The notes: generated by a model not told the origin, from the sequence alone. A stretch of 51,917 bases of DNA from a delta proteobacterium MLS_D (GCA_002030015.1 LQBH01000005.1:1-51917), one strand, 5' to 3'; positions 16,050 to 25,506 are shown, counted from the first letter of the stretch. Numbers and translations are program-made.

Positions 16050-18959
16050 CTACAGCAGTTTCACCAGGTCAAGGCCTGGAACCCCACTTTCCCGTGCATT
16101 TGACAAGGCCTCCTCCGAGCCGAGAATCGTTATTCCGCCTTCTTTCACGACTTCATCCAATACATCCGCGAAGGCCCGAAAATCATCCGCCGTCGTGGCC
16201 AGTACTTCGTCGCGTATCCGCTGCCGTTCCTCCTCGCTTATTCCCGCGATATAACGGGCCATCGAGGAATACCCCCTGGCGTCGGGAAACTGGTAGGCGT
16301 CCATGTCCCCCACGGCCCCGATGACGGCCCTGGTCACTTCCTGGCGGGTCATTTTTTTCTTTCGAAGGAAACGGGCCGTTTCGTCGAAAATTGCAAGGGT
16401 TTCAAGTACATGAGGATCACGGTACGAAACGAAGGTCAGTATCCCGGAAAGACGGTCGAAGGAGCAGAAAGCGCCGTAGGCGCCGCCCTGAACCCGGACG
16501 CGGTCCCAGAGCCAGGAATTTCTCAGATAGCGCGTTATCACGCCCGCCGAACCGTGATACTGGTAACCGAGGCTGTAGAGATCGGCTCCCTTGCCGACAT
16601 AATTCACCTGCGAGGGAACGACGAGACCTTCGTCACCTGAAGCCGCCGGGAATCGCCAGCGCCCGCGAGGATTGTCCCTGTCGGGCAGTCCCTCAGCGAA
16701 TCGGCGAATCTCCGGTTCGATGCGGTTCCATCCCGCTTCGTCGACGGTCACGTTCAAAAGCAGTCCCCGCCGGCGTACCACCATTCGGGACAGGTCCCGC
16801 AGGACCGCGAGAACCTTGTCCCAGTCCCGTTCCACCCGGCGAAGCAGTTTGCGGATGAAAAACAGGTAGGAAACGCCTCCCATTTCTTCGGCGACTCTGT
16901 CGGCCCGGTTGTACCGGGAACGAATTCTCAGGTCGACGATCTGGTGGCCCGCCGGCACCAGCCGCTGTTCGAGACGGGACTTTTCCTCGAGAACCATCTG
17001 GCGGAACCGTTCCCGGTTGTCCAGGCGAACCGTGCTCAGCATATCCGTCATGATCGAGAGCAATTCACCCGTTCGGTCGATCATGCTCTTTCCCCGAAGA
17101 AAAAGTTTTGCCGTGGACCTTCCTCTGCCGCGTGCCGCGGAAAGCAGGAAGGACGTCTGAATGCCGCCGGTTTCCCGGCCGATATGGCGAAGCAGCGTCA
17201 CGTAATCTTCGCGCTCCGTTCCCATCTCCAGGAGCGCCCTGCCGAACAGGGGCAGGTAGGGCAGGTATGCCCGAGGTATTCCGTGCAGGTCGAATCCGGC
17301 GTCTACATAGACAATGCCGCTGGTAAAAATATCGTGGTAGAGAAGCGGGACGCCGCGATGCTCGAGAACGGAAATGGGTATGACGGCGTTGTATTTTTCC
17401 AGGTCCTCAAGCGAGAGGGAAGGAATGGTTTTCAGGGCCGCCGGCGAATCGGGTTTCCCCTGCAGTTTACGAAGTTTTTTGGTGTTCTCCACCGTTTCCC
17501 GCAGTAACCGCTCGTTCATGGCGCTTTTTTTCTCGTCCATCAGCTCCCGCTCACGCCGTTCACGCCGTTTCGCAAGTTCACGGTCGGGCCTGAGTATCAC
17601 TGTTGTCCGATGAGGATTTTTCAGCAGGCACTGATCGATCAGGTCTTGAAAAAGACGCGGTTCGTCGGCGATGCGTTTTTTCAGGGCCGCCAGGGGCGCT
17701 TCGTAGGCGAGGGGAATCATGGGATCCGCCCCGTAGAGCCAGAACGGGAGCATCCGCAGCATAAGAACAAGTCCCCGGGGGTAACTCCCGGTATTGTTTT
17801 CCCGAAGGGCGAACTCCAGCGTGTTGACCGACGCTTCGACGGCGTCGGCGTCGATGCCGTTCCGCGAGAGATCGGCCAGCGTTTCCATGATCAGCGCCTC
17901 CACCCGTTCAAGGGAATCCAGGGCGACACCTTTCATGCCCACGGAGAAAAACATCTGACGCAGTTCGTCTTCCAGGCCTCCGCCGATAATATCTTCGCCC
18001 AGCCCCGACTCGATGAGCGCCTTTCGGAGCGGCGCGCCCGGCATGCCCAGCAAAACGGAGGAAAGAATATTAAAAACAATGTTGCTTTCGAGATCGGTGG
18101 TTTCATCGAGCAGCCAGTTCAGGCAGATCATGCCCTTCTCCTCGCCGTCTCCGCCTGCGGCGAACGATTCCGTGATCCGACGGGGCTCCCGGAACGCGGG
18201 TTGCAGAGGCACTTCCGAGTCAACGGACAACGGCTCGAATTCGTCGAGATACTCGTTCACTATCCGCAGGCGCTCATTCGGATCGTCGTCCCCCCAGAAA
18301 TAAACACGGGCGTTCGACGGGTGGTAGTGGCGCCTGTGAAAATCACGGAAACGGTCATACGTGAGCGAAGGAATCCGGTCGGGATCGCCGCCGGAATCAA
18401 GGCCGTACGTCGTGTCGGGAAACAGCGAATGCTGAACCGTCTCGTTCAGCACGGCGTCCGGCGACGAATAAACGCCCCGCATTTCGTTGTATACCACCCC
18501 CTGATACCTGAGAGGGTCGCCCGGCTTGTCAAGCGCGATGTGCCAGCCCTCCTGCTGAAACACGTCGGGAGTGATGCGCGGATAGAACACGGCGTCGAGA
18601 TATATGTCGACAAGGTTGTAGAAATCCCGGACGTTCTGGCTCGCCACGGGATAGCAGGTCCGGTCGGGATAGGTGAAGGCGTTGAGAAAGGTCTGGAGCG
18701 ATCCCTTCAAAATTTCCACGAAGGGTTCCTTCACCGGGTATTTCCTCGACCCGCAGAGCACCGAATGTTCGAGAATATGAGCCACCCCGGTGGAATCCTC
18801 CGGCGGTGTTCGAAAGGTGATGCCGAATACCTTGTTGGTGTCGTCGTTGATAAGCGACATCAGTTCTGCGCCGGTCTTTTCATGCCGGTAGAGACGGGCC
18901 AGCGTTTTCAGTTCGTCGATGTTCCGTTCCTCGATGAGCTTGAATCCGTGCGTTTTCAT
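16050..18959 (-). CDS. M16 family zinc metalloprotease (PreP/M16C type)
   Basis: This is a 969-residue peptidasome of the insulinase superfamily. The inverted zinc motif HILEH (His61, Glu64, His65) sits in GVAHILEHSVLCGSRKYP, and the PFVEILKGSLQTFLNAFTYP segment is typical of the M16C/presequence-protease group. The full double-clamshell length is present, with a coiled KRRERRERELMDEKKSA hinge near the middle. Such enzymes degrade short peptides inside a closed chamber. No signal peptide is visible, so it probably acts in the cytoplasm. The start at ATG 18959 has AAAAGGAG six bases upstream. A long frame on the opposite strand is a codon-bias shadow. Confidence 0.94.
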   Translation of the reverse strand: MKTHGFKLIEERNIDELKTLARLYRHEKTGAELMSLINDDTNKVFGITFRTPPEDSTGVAHILEHSVLCGSRKYPVKEPFVEILKGSLQTFLNAFTYPDRTCYPVASQNVRDFYNLVDIYLDAVFYPRITPDVFQQEGWHIALDKPGDPLRYQGVVYNEMRGVYSSPDAVLNETVQHSLFPDTTYGLDSGGDPDRIPSLTYDRFRDFHRRHYHPSNARVYFWGDDDPNERLRIVNEYLDEFEPLSVDSEVPLQPAFREPRRITESFAAGGDGEEKGMICLNWLLDETTDLESNIVFNILSSVLLGMPGAPLRKALIESGLGEDIIGGGLEDELRQMFFSVGMKGVALDSLERVEALIMETLADLSRNGIDADAVEASVNTLEFALRENNTGSYPRGLVLMLRMLPFWLYGADPMIPLAYEAPLAALKKRIADEPRLFQDLIDQCLLKNPHRTTVILRPDRELAKRRERRERELMDEKKSAMNERLLRETVENTKKLRKLQGKPDSPAALKTIPSLSLEDLEKYNAVIPISVLEHRGVPLLYHDIFTSGIVYVDAGFDLHGIPRAYLPYLPLFGRALLEMGTEREDYVTLLRHIGRETGGIQTSFLLSAARGRGRSTAKLFLRGKSMIDRTGELLSIMTDMLSTVRLDNRERFRQMVLEEKSRLEQRLVPAGHQIVDLRIRSRYNRADRVAEEMGGVSYLFFIRKLLRRVERDWDKVLAVLRDLSRMVVRRRGLLLNVTVDEAGWNRIEPEIRRFAEGLPDRDNPRGRWRFPAASGDEGLVVPSQVNYVGKGADLYSLGYQYHGSAGVITRYLRNSWLWDRVRVQGGAYGAFCSFDRLSGILTFVSYRDPHVLETLAIFDETARFLRKKKMTRQEVTRAVIGAVGDMDAYQFPDARGYSSMARYIAGISEEERQRIRDEVLATTADDFRAFADVLDEVVKEGGITILGSEEALSNARESGVPGLDLVKLL

Positions 18960-19059
18960 TATATTCTCCTTTTCCGGTCACCCCTTTCATACTTGATTTA
19001 CCTCTCCCTTTCAACCGTCATTCGCGTGCCGGTCAGCTGAGCGGAAACAGGACACCCTG

Positions 19060-19493
19060 AATCCGCGATTGGCTCAGCCTGTTCGTGGTACAGACAGTTC
19101 AACGCCCAGTTAATTGGGCACGATATGTGCTGTCCGATACACATTCAGACCGAGTCATCAATGTTGCTGCAATGACAGAACAGGCTGAAAATCACCCGCT
19201 CCCTTGAAGGGAGAGGGCCGGGGTGAGGGTGAAAATTTTCCCCCTCCCCTTCATCCCCTCCCTCCAGGGGAGGGGAAACTGATTTGGGAAGACCCTCCCT
19301 CCCGGGGAGGGGACAATGATTTGGGAAGACCCTCCCTCCCGGGGAAGAGACACTTTGATTTGGAAAGACCTCCCCCCAGGGACGGGGACAGAGAAAATAT
19401 GGCCTGTCGCCCATAGCCTATCGCCTCTCTGTTATATCCTTTGTGCATACTGAAAACGCGATAAGGCGCTCTACAGAAAATCAATCGCTGATT
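19060..19493. repeat. MITE-like element, copy 3
   Basis: At 434 bp this is the longest copy. It begins AATCCGCGATTG (19060-19071) and ends CAATCGCTGATT (19482-19493), with one mismatch in the 12-bp terminal repeat. The extra length comes from a GAAGGGAGAGGGCCGGGG stretch and a tandem repeat at 19281-19395. An internal inverted pair, CAGCCTGTTC and GAACAGGCTG, lies in the left arm. It separates the M16 protease gene from the HD-domain gene. Confidence 0.78.
19281..19395. repeat. tandem repeat of about 38 bp inside MITE copy 3
   Basis: Three units begin GATTTGG(G/A)AAGACC at 19281, 19318 and 19357, each followed by a CCTCCC...GGGG tract. The other MITE copies carry about one unit, so copy number seems to vary between copies. 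Confidence 0.7.
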
Positions 19494-19511
19494 ATGGGCG
19501 ACGCTTCCCGC

Positions 19512-19541
19512 TTGACTCGCTCCACCGGAACCCGCTATGAT
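19512..19541 (+). promoter_or_regulatory. sigma70-type promoter of the HD-domain gene
   Basis: TTGACT (19512-19517), an 18-base spacer and TATGAT (19536-19541) end 30 bases before the ATG. It lies just outside MITE copy 3. Confidence 0.55.
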
Positions 19542-19571
19542 TCCCTTATATTCTTGAAGGGACCACAATCC

Positions 19572-20348
19572 ATGACCGTCGATGGCTATACTTGCGAAGA
19601 GGCACGAACGATCGCCCGGCGTATCGCCTCGCAGTTCGAGGCTCCCCGCTTCTACCGTGAACAGCGCGAAGCCTGCGCCCTGTCACGGGACCTGTTCGAC
19701 AGAAACGATACCGTCCGAAGCTGCATGAATATCCTCGCGGAAACCTGTTCCTACGGTCACGGCCTTCTTCACGCGGAAAAGGTAGCGATCGACGCCGGCG
19801 CCATCGTCATCGTCGAGGAGCAGGTACGCCCTGCCGCCGTCGACAGCCCGCCCCGATTAGTCTCACTGGCACACCTGGCCGGAGTCCTGCACGATATCGA
19901 ACGGTCCAGCGACGATCACGCCCGTCGGGGCGCACTGACGGCGGCGACAATACTCGGCCGCTTCACCCTTTCTCCCGACGACATCAACGCCGTCGCCGGC
20001 GCCATCAGGAACCACGAAGCCTTTCAATCATTTGAACTGCCAGAAGATCACGCCGCCCGACTGCTGTCCGACGCCCTCTATGACGCCGACAAGTTCCGTT
20101 GGGGACCTGACAACTTCACCGACATGATATGGGATATTCTTGCCGACCGCGGCATTTCGCCCGCGGCGATGATGAAACACTTTCTGCCGGGACTGAAGGG
20201 TATCGAGGCAATACGCGACACGTTCCGGTCGCGAACGGGTACGATTTACGGACCGGATTTTATCGACCGGGGCATCGAAATCGGCATGGCTCTTTACCGG
20301 GAACTCTCCCTGAAGGCGTACCAGAGGGAATCCGACCTCCGCGCCTGA
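19572..20348 (+). CDS. HD-domain phosphohydrolase-like protein
   Basis: The 258-residue protein shows an HD superfamily pattern: His67 (HGLLHAEKVAIDAG), then His107-Asp108 in LAGVLHDIERSSDDH, with further His residues at 116 and in AIRNHEAF, and a later Asp in LYDADKFRW. HD enzymes hydrolyse nucleotides or phosphate esters using metals. This one resembles small uncharacterised HD proteins, and the substrate is unknown. ATG 19572 is chosen because a promoter lies just upstream and the open frame before it runs into MITE sequence. The CBS-domain gene follows after 56 bases on the same strand. Confidence 0.82.
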   Translation: MTVDGYTCEEARTIARRIASQFEAPRFYREQREACALSRDLFDRNDTVRSCMNILAETCSYGHGLLHAEKVAIDAGAIVIVEEQVRPAAVDSPPRLVSLAHLAGVLHDIERSSDDHARRGALTAATILGRFTLSPDDINAVAGAIRNHEAFQSFELPEDHAARLLSDALYDADKFRWGPDNFTDMIWDILADRGISPAAMMKHFLPGLKGIEAIRDTFRSRTGTIYGPDFIDRGIEIGMALYRELSLKAYQRESDLRA

Positions 20349-20404
20349 ACCGGAAGAACGAGACGACGCGGAGATGCTGGAAAAAACTACAGGAGATGAG
20401 AATC

Positions 20405-20854
20405 ATGCGAAAAGCGAAAGACATTATGACCAGGGACGTTGTTACCGTGACACCGGAAACCGAAATCCTTCGAGCGGCGGCGTTGCTGCTCGAACATCAC
20501 TTCAACGGGCTCCCCGTGGTTGACGGAAAAGGTCGCCTGGTGGGCATCATATGCAAGGAAGATCTCGTGGCCCAGCAAAAGGAAATTCCCATCCCGTCAT
20601 TCTTTACCCTTCTTGACGGCCTTATTCCCCTGAGTTCGCAAAAAGCCATGGAGCGCGAACTGGAAAAAATCACGGCGACCACCGTGGAAAAGGCCATGAC
20701 CAGGGACCCCACAACCGTCGATCCCGGTACCGACATCGATGATGTGGCGTCCATTATGGTCAACGAGAAACTTCACACCATTCCGGTGGTCGAAGGAGAC
20801 AAACTCGTGGGCGTCATCGGAAAGGAAGACGTGCTGCGTCTGCTCGTTTCCTGA
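20405..20854 (+). CDS. CBS domain pair protein
   Basis: The 149-residue protein consists of two CBS domains: KAKDIMTRDVVTVTPETEI...LPVVDGKGRLVGIICKEDLV, then VEKAMTRDPTTVDPGTDI...IPVVEGDKLVGVIGKEDVL. Paired CBS domains bind adenine nucleotides and act as energy or ligand sensors. With no attached enzyme domain its partner is unknown. ATG 20405 has AGGAG nine bases upstream; the ATG at 20396 touches the ribosome site and is less likely. The stop lies 3 bases from the stop of the convergent Nudix gene. Confidence 0.92.
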   Translation: MRKAKDIMTRDVVTVTPETEILRAAALLLEHHFNGLPVVDGKGRLVGIICKEDLVAQQKEIPIPSFFTLLDGLIPLSSQKAMERELEKITATTVEKAMTRDPTTVDPGTDIDDVASIMVNEKLHTIPVVEGDKLVGVIGKEDVLRLLVS

Positions 20855-20857
20855 AGG

Positions 20858-21403
20858 TCACAGGCGTTGCCGCGCCGCCCCGGAAGCCGCGAGCCAGGCA
20901 TTCAGTGTTCCCGATTCGAGACGTTCCGCCAGATCCTTCAATACAAGCCGGTCCGTCGGAAAAGCGAGATCAGGGGGAACCGCGTCCAGGGGAAAATAAA
21001 CGGCCCTGTCGGCGTCCGAACCGGGCCGCAACAAGCCGCCGCGAAGTACGCCCCAGAACCAGATGCCCACGGTCTGTTTCTCCCGGTCGTGAAAATTCGA
21101 ATGGACGGCGAACACGGGTCCGGTTTCGACCACAAGCCCCGTTTCCTCGATCAGTTCACGTTCGGCGGCCATCCGAACATCCTCGTCCCACTCAAGGTGA
21201 CCGCAGGGAATGCACCACATGCCCGCGTAGGAACCGGTACGGCGGACCAGGAGTATCTCGTTGTTCCGCATCACGATAACAGCGACACCCACCGTGGGAT
21301 TACGGTGATAAACAGCGCCGCAGCGGGGGCAGTGTCGCCTGTTCTTCCCTTCTCCGCTTCGTTCAAGCAAAGCGCCGCAGACAGGACAATAGCGAAAATC
21401 CAT
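20858..21403 (-). CDS. Nudix hydrolase with N-terminal zinc ribbon
   Basis: The 181-residue protein has a zinc ribbon (Cys6, Cys9, Cys25, Cys28 in CPVC and CPRC) followed by a Nudix domain. The Nudix box [20 protein letters not shown] begins at Gly68 and all signature residues are present. The layout recalls the end of NudC-type NADH pyrophosphatases but lacks their N-terminal domain, so it is one of the shorter zinc-ribbon Nudix proteins that clean up or recycle nucleotide sugars or dinucleotides. The start at ATG 21403 has GAGGAG about 8 bases upstream. It lies just downstream of the ccsA/resB pair on the same strand, 72 bases away. Confidence 0.92.
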   Translation of the reverse strand: MDFRYCPVCGALLERSGEGKNRRHCPRCGAVYHRNPTVGVAVIVMRNNEILLVRRTGSYAGMWCIPCGHLEWDEDVRMAAERELIEETGLVVETGPVFAVHSNFHDREKQTVGIWFWGVLRGGLLRPGSDADRAVYFPLDAVPPDLAFPTDRLVLKDLAERLESGTLNAWLAASGAARQRL

Positions 21404-21475
21404 TCCTTATCTCCTCGCCACAAGCAACGTGAACGCCGCGTCCGCTGTCCGAACACAAGAAAGCCGATCGTGACA

Positions 21476-22303
21476 TCACAGGTAACTGTGAAGACCGGCA
21501 AGAATATAATTAACTCCCAGATACGTGAAAATCATGGAGATAAAGCCGATTATAGAGATCAGCGACATTTTCATGCCCGTCCATCCCCTCGCGATACGGG
21601 CGTGCAGAAACGCGCCATACACCAGCCATGTGATAAGCGACCAGGTCTCTTTCGGATCCCAGCCCCAGTATCGCCCCCAGGCCCGGTCGGCCCAGGCGGC
21701 GCCCGTTATAATTCCCACCGTCAACAGCACGAACCCGATTGAAATGATCCGGTGTGTTGCTTCATCAAGGAAAGACGCAGCGGGAAGCGCACGGGCGAAC
21801 CCGGCAGTGGCGGAATGCTTCAGGAGATACAGAACGCTCAACCCGAAAGCGATGGTAAAACAGGCGTACGCGAGGAACGAACTGATGACGTGGCTTATAA
21901 GCCAGTTGCTCTGCAGGGCGGGAATCAACGGTTCTATGCGGCAGTCCACCGTACCGGAGAGAGAGACATAGGCCAGTATGATAAAGGCGAAAAACAGCGC
22001 AATAACACCGACAAGACTGGTCCTGTACGTTTTTTTCATAACGAAAAAGACAAACACTATGGACCATGAAAAAAAAACCATGGATTCGTAAAAATTCGAC
22101 AACGGGGCATGACCGATGCCGAGCCGGTATGATTCTATCCACCGGACAATCAGCGCCGACGAATGAAGCAGAAGGCCGGCGACGGCGGTGACCCCGGCCA
22201 CTTGATCGGGTCCGGTTTTTCGAAAAACGAGCGCGACAAGGTACATAAACGCCGCGAAAAAATAGATGAATGTTACTATGCTCACAAAAAACGCGTCGTT
22301 CAT
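21476..22303 (-). CDS. ccsA: cytochrome c biogenesis protein CcsA (System II)
   Basis: The 275-residue membrane protein has about eight helices. The tryptophan-rich heme-handling motif WGRYWGWDPKETWSLITW and the following LVYGAFLHARIARGW are diagnostic of CcsA/ResC/CcmC family proteins. Periplasmic conserved His residues are also present. With ResB it forms the System II heme exporter and cytochrome c synthetase that attaches heme to CXXCH motifs outside the membrane. Its start overlaps the resB stop by 4 bases (ATGA). The multiheme cytochrome gene lies just beyond resB on the other strand, an obvious client. Confidence 0.94.
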   Translation of the reverse strand: MNDAFFVSIVTFIYFFAAFMYLVALVFRKTGPDQVAGVTAVAGLLLHSSALIVRWIESYRLGIGHAPLSNFYESMVFFSWSIVFVFFVMKKTYRTSLVGVIALFFAFIILAYVSLSGTVDCRIEPLIPALQSNWLISHVISSFLAYACFTIAFGLSVLYLLKHSATAGFARALPAASFLDEATHRIISIGFVLLTVGIITGAAWADRAWGRYWGWDPKETWSLITWLVYGAFLHARIARGWTGMKMSLISIIGFISMIFTYLGVNYILAGLHSYL

Positions 22304-23625
22304 GATATTGTTCCGTCCTGAAACCTCGCGATGGAAGCGTTCATTTTCTTCTCGAGAATATCCCTGTGCTTGTCGGCATGCGCGGCGACGGAAATTTCAT
22401 GCCCGTCGTCGACCTTCGCAATCCTCACCCAGACCCGTACATGCGAGCAAAAGAGGTGCATTATGAATCCCGCCCCGATAAGAAGAAAACCGAACCAGAC
22501 GAGAGGAGCGCCGGGATCCTTGTTCACCTGAAGCCCGGAATAATAAACCGTGTCAAAATCGCGAAAGGTGAAAATCCTGGAACCTTTCCGTACCGGTAAA
22601 TCTTTCGGCATCCAGAATATGTCATGTTCCATGCCGGGCCGAATGAGCACACCGAGTACGGCCGGACCCCGCCCCATGAAATCGGGATCGAACCTGGCCA
22701 CGGCCAGTGAGAGATCGTCGCCCGGCAGGGCCTGTTTTTTCATCCTGTTCATACGCACGGTGCTTTCTTCGTTCGAGGCCTCGTCGATCACGTCGACCCG
22801 GAAATTGTACCCCCCGGCGATACCGAACGTCGCCTGTGAAAATTTGAGGCCTCCGTGAGTAAGAGGATGATTTACCCTGATTGTTTCGTTCACAATGGTT
22901 TCACCGCCACTTTGTATCGCCAGGTCCGTCTTGTATTCTCTGGGTGTCCCTGATTCATAATACGTTACGGTAAATTTTTCACAGGCGACGTCGAAACCGA
23001 GGTCTACCGTCCCCTGTCCGCCGAACAGCGTCACCCTGTCCGATTTTCCTCCTTCCACCAGCGTCATCTGGCCGCTGAACCCCCATACAGCCCCGATAAG
23101 TCCGCCGCCAAGTATCACGAGCACGCTGCAATGTACGAGGGTCATACCGAAGCGGGAGAACCGGCCCTTTTCCGCAAAAAAGTAAGACGCGTCTCCCTTT
23201 TCCGCCCGGATCGGAGTACCTGCCAGGGACACCAGGAACGACGACATCTGTCGTTCGAGATCGTCACGATTGTTCCGGCTGCAAAACCGCTTCCTGATCG
23301 GCGACGAAACGAACGGCAAATCATCGGTCGTCGATTTCTTTCGAAACGCCAGGCCGGCAACGCGGGGAATCTGCCTGAACGTACAGGCGGCGAGATTCAC
23401 CGACAGCATGAACAGCAGGAGAGTAAACCACCACGAATGGTACATGTCGAACGCGTTGAAAAAGGTCAGAACGGAAAGAAGTTTACCCCCGAACATTTCT
23501 TCATACCTGTCGGGAGACGCACCCTGCTGCACGATCGTGCCGAAAATCGACGTGGCGGCGATTGCGAAAAAAAGAAATATGGTGAGCCTGACCGAGGAAA
23601 GAAATGTATATATTTTTTTCTGCAT
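22300..23625 (-). CDS. resB: cytochrome c biogenesis protein ResB (System II)
   Basis: The 441-residue protein has three N-terminal membrane helices (IYTFLSSVRLTIFLFFAIAA, HSWWFTLLLFMLSVNLAAC, FGMTLVHCSVLVILGGGLIG), a large periplasmic domain and a final helix (VWFGFLLIGAGFIMHLF), the ResB/Ccs1 layout. TFxS-VRLTIFLF at the N-terminus is a family hallmark. It works with the overlapping CcsA. The start at ATG 23625 is about 246 bases from the divergent octaheme cytochrome gene, so maturation factors and client share an intergenic region. Confidence 0.93.
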   Translation of the reverse strand: MQKKIYTFLSSVRLTIFLFFAIAATSIFGTIVQQGASPDRYEEMFGGKLLSVLTFFNAFDMYHSWWFTLLLFMLSVNLAACTFRQIPRVAGLAFRKKSTTDDLPFVSSPIRKRFCSRNNRDDLERQMSSFLVSLAGTPIRAEKGDASYFFAEKGRFSRFGMTLVHCSVLVILGGGLIGAVWGFSGQMTLVEGGKSDRVTLFGGQGTVDLGFDVACEKFTVTYYESGTPREYKTDLAIQSGGETIVNETIRVNHPLTHGGLKFSQATFGIAGGYNFRVDVIDEASNEESTVRMNRMKKQALPGDDLSLAVARFDPDFMGRGPAVLGVLIRPGMEHDIFWMPKDLPVRKGSRIFTFRDFDTVYYSGLQVNKDPGAPLVWFGFLLIGAGFIMHLFCSHVRVWVRIAKVDDGHEISVAAHADKHRDILEKKMNASIARFQDGTIS

Positions 23626-23871
23626 GGGTCCTTTTTCCGAATAGGCCTGACTACTACAGACCCGAAAGTACAGTCAAGAATATAGTTTGCCCGATCTGTT
23701 CATTCCTCGTATCGCCGGGGACAGGCGGTTTACGGTGAAAAAAATGTTGATTGCACGCCGCGATAGTGTTATGACCCGCAGTCATATCGTGCAATCGTAC
23801 CATCCCTCATATTCCACTGGGGAAGAATTCGCCGATTGTCAGCTAAAAATAAGGAAATCGGGGGTTTTATC

Positions 23872-25506
23872 ATGTCGATGAGAATGCACCATGGTTTTCG
23901 AGTGATGGAACGGGCTGCCACCGCCTTCATTGCAGTTCTTGTAATGATGTCATTCTGTTGGGTCACCACGGCCGCGGGGAAACCGGTCACTCAGCAACTA
24001 CCTTCCGTTTCGGAACCAACCGCAGACCACAGCATACTCGAAGAATTGGACCAGCCCATGGAACGGGGGCCGGATGTAACCCGGACATGCCTTTCCTGCC
24101 ACACGGAGGCCGGAAATCAGGTACAAAAGACCATCCACTGGACCTGGGGCGAAGGTGAAATGGGAGAGGAGGGTCTGGGTAAAGCCCACATTATTAATAA
24201 TTTTTGAATTTCCCCGCGAACGAACTGGTGCAGGTGTACCAGCTGCCACGCGGGTTATGGTTGGAAAGATGATTCTTTCGATTTTTCAGAACAAACCAAC
24301 ATGGATTGCCTTGTATGCCACGAACAGTCCGGACAATATAAAAAATTTCCGACTGCCTGCGGCCATCCGGCCTACGAAGAAAAACAATTCGGCGGCAAAG
24401 TTTTTGAACCGGTAGATCTTAACGCCGTTGCGAAAACGGTGGGGAAACCGGGCCTTCAGAACTGCGGCGTGTGCCATTTCTTCGGCGGCGGCGGCGACGG
24501 CGTCAAGCACGGCGACCTTGACTCGTCTATCTTGTCCGCGGATCGCGACCTGGATGTTCACATGTCTAAACAGGGAGCGAATCATACCTGTACCGCCTGC
24601 CACACGACCATCAATCACCAGATGGCGGGCAGATATTACACCGAGAGGGCGCCCCTTGAGCGCCGCATGGCGATGCCTGAAGACTACGGCAACCGCATTT
24701 CATGCGAATCCTGTCACGGGGCGACACCCCATGAAACCATGGCGATACTCGATGATCATACCGCCAAGGTTTCCTGCCAGGCGTGCCATATTCCCCGTTA
24801 CGCCAGGGGAGGCATAAGCACGTTGATGTGGTGGGACTGGTCGACGGCGGGCAAATTCACCGATGACGGCAAGCCGATCGTCACAACAAATGAGGACGGA
24901 AGGCCAACGTATCACACCATGAAGGGGGATATGACCTGGGCCGAAAATGTCGTCCCCACGTACGCCTGGTACAACGGCAGCATGGAATACGTAACCATGA
25001 AGGATACCCTGCCGAAAGACGGTTCTGTTGAAATCAACCGCCCGCTCGGCAGTTACGATGATCCAGAGTCGCGGATTTTCCCCTTCAAGTATTATGAGGG
25101 ACGCCAGGTGTACGATGCCGGGGCAGACCGGCTGGTCGTCAGCAAACTGTTCGGTCCCAAGGGCAGTGGGGCCTATTGGTCCGATTACGACTGGCAACGT
25201 TCCGTGGAAGTCGGCATGGCCGAGTCGGGCGAAGAGTTCAGCGGGCAGATCGGGTTTGTCGACACAGCGATGTACTGGCCCATAACCCACATGGTGGCGC
25301 CGAAAGAAGATTCTCTTCAATGTGCGGCATGCCACGCCCGCGACGGCAGGCTCGCCTCCCTTCCGGGTTTTTATCTGCCGGGGCGGGACCGCGTCTCCTG
25401 GATCGATACTATCGGCTGGTCACTTTTCGTTCTTTCGATTATCGGGGTCTTGATACACGGGCTTCTTCGGGTTGTTTTCCGAATGGCAAGGAGCAAAAAG
25501 CAATGA
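23872..25506 (+). CDS. membrane-anchored octaheme cytochrome c (OTR-like) with in-frame UGA, predicted selenoprotein
   Basis: The gene reads as one 544-residue protein if TGA 24205-24207 is decoded. The signal sequence (about 1-36) is followed by eight CXXCH heme sites at residues 73, 122, 146, 198, 240, 278, 302 and 484, and a C-terminal membrane helix (514-536). KTIHWTWGE, CTSCHAGYGWKDDSFDF and GGGGDGVKHGDLDSS place it with octaheme tetrathionate reductase (OTR)-type cytochromes, which reduce tetrathionate, nitrite or hydroxylamine. Homologues as I recall them read NNFCI where this gene reads NNF-UGA-I (residue 112), and Asp209/Lys212 fit the active-site Asp/Lys pair. The frames before and after the TGA are the same, so this is not a frameshift. 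A SECIS-like hairpin follows. The start ATG 23872 has GGGGG seven bases upstream. A plain nonsense mutation is the alternative. Confidence 0.85.
24213..24254 (+). promoter_or_regulatory. bacterial SECIS-like hairpin after the in-frame UGA
   Basis: The lower stem is CCCGCG (24213-24218) with CGCGGG (24249-24254), then a symmetric 6x6 internal loop. The upper stem is CUGGUGC (24225-24231) with GUACCAG (24236-24242), 7 bp with one G-U pair, closed by an AGGU loop (24232-24235). The loop starts 24 bases after the UGA and has G in its second position, within the limits I recall for bacterial SECIS elements. UGCAGGU is also found in the E. coli fdhF element. Confidence 0.72.

Noticed and set aside
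17610-19040. Long plus-strand open frame opposite the M16 protease
   Set aside because: Antisense shadow. The minus-strand frame has the HxxEH zinc motif and full family length.
19200-19400. Small proteins read from the purine-rich part of the MITE copies
   Set aside because: The frames change between copies, consist of low-complexity G/P/R/E peptides and have no ribosome sites.
24190-24310. Frameshift pseudogene in the octaheme cytochrome gene
   Set aside because: The upstream and downstream open stretches are in the same frame, and the residues between them (CTSCHAGYGWKDDSFDF) are conserved and intact. Only a single UGA separates them, so decay by frameshift is excluded.
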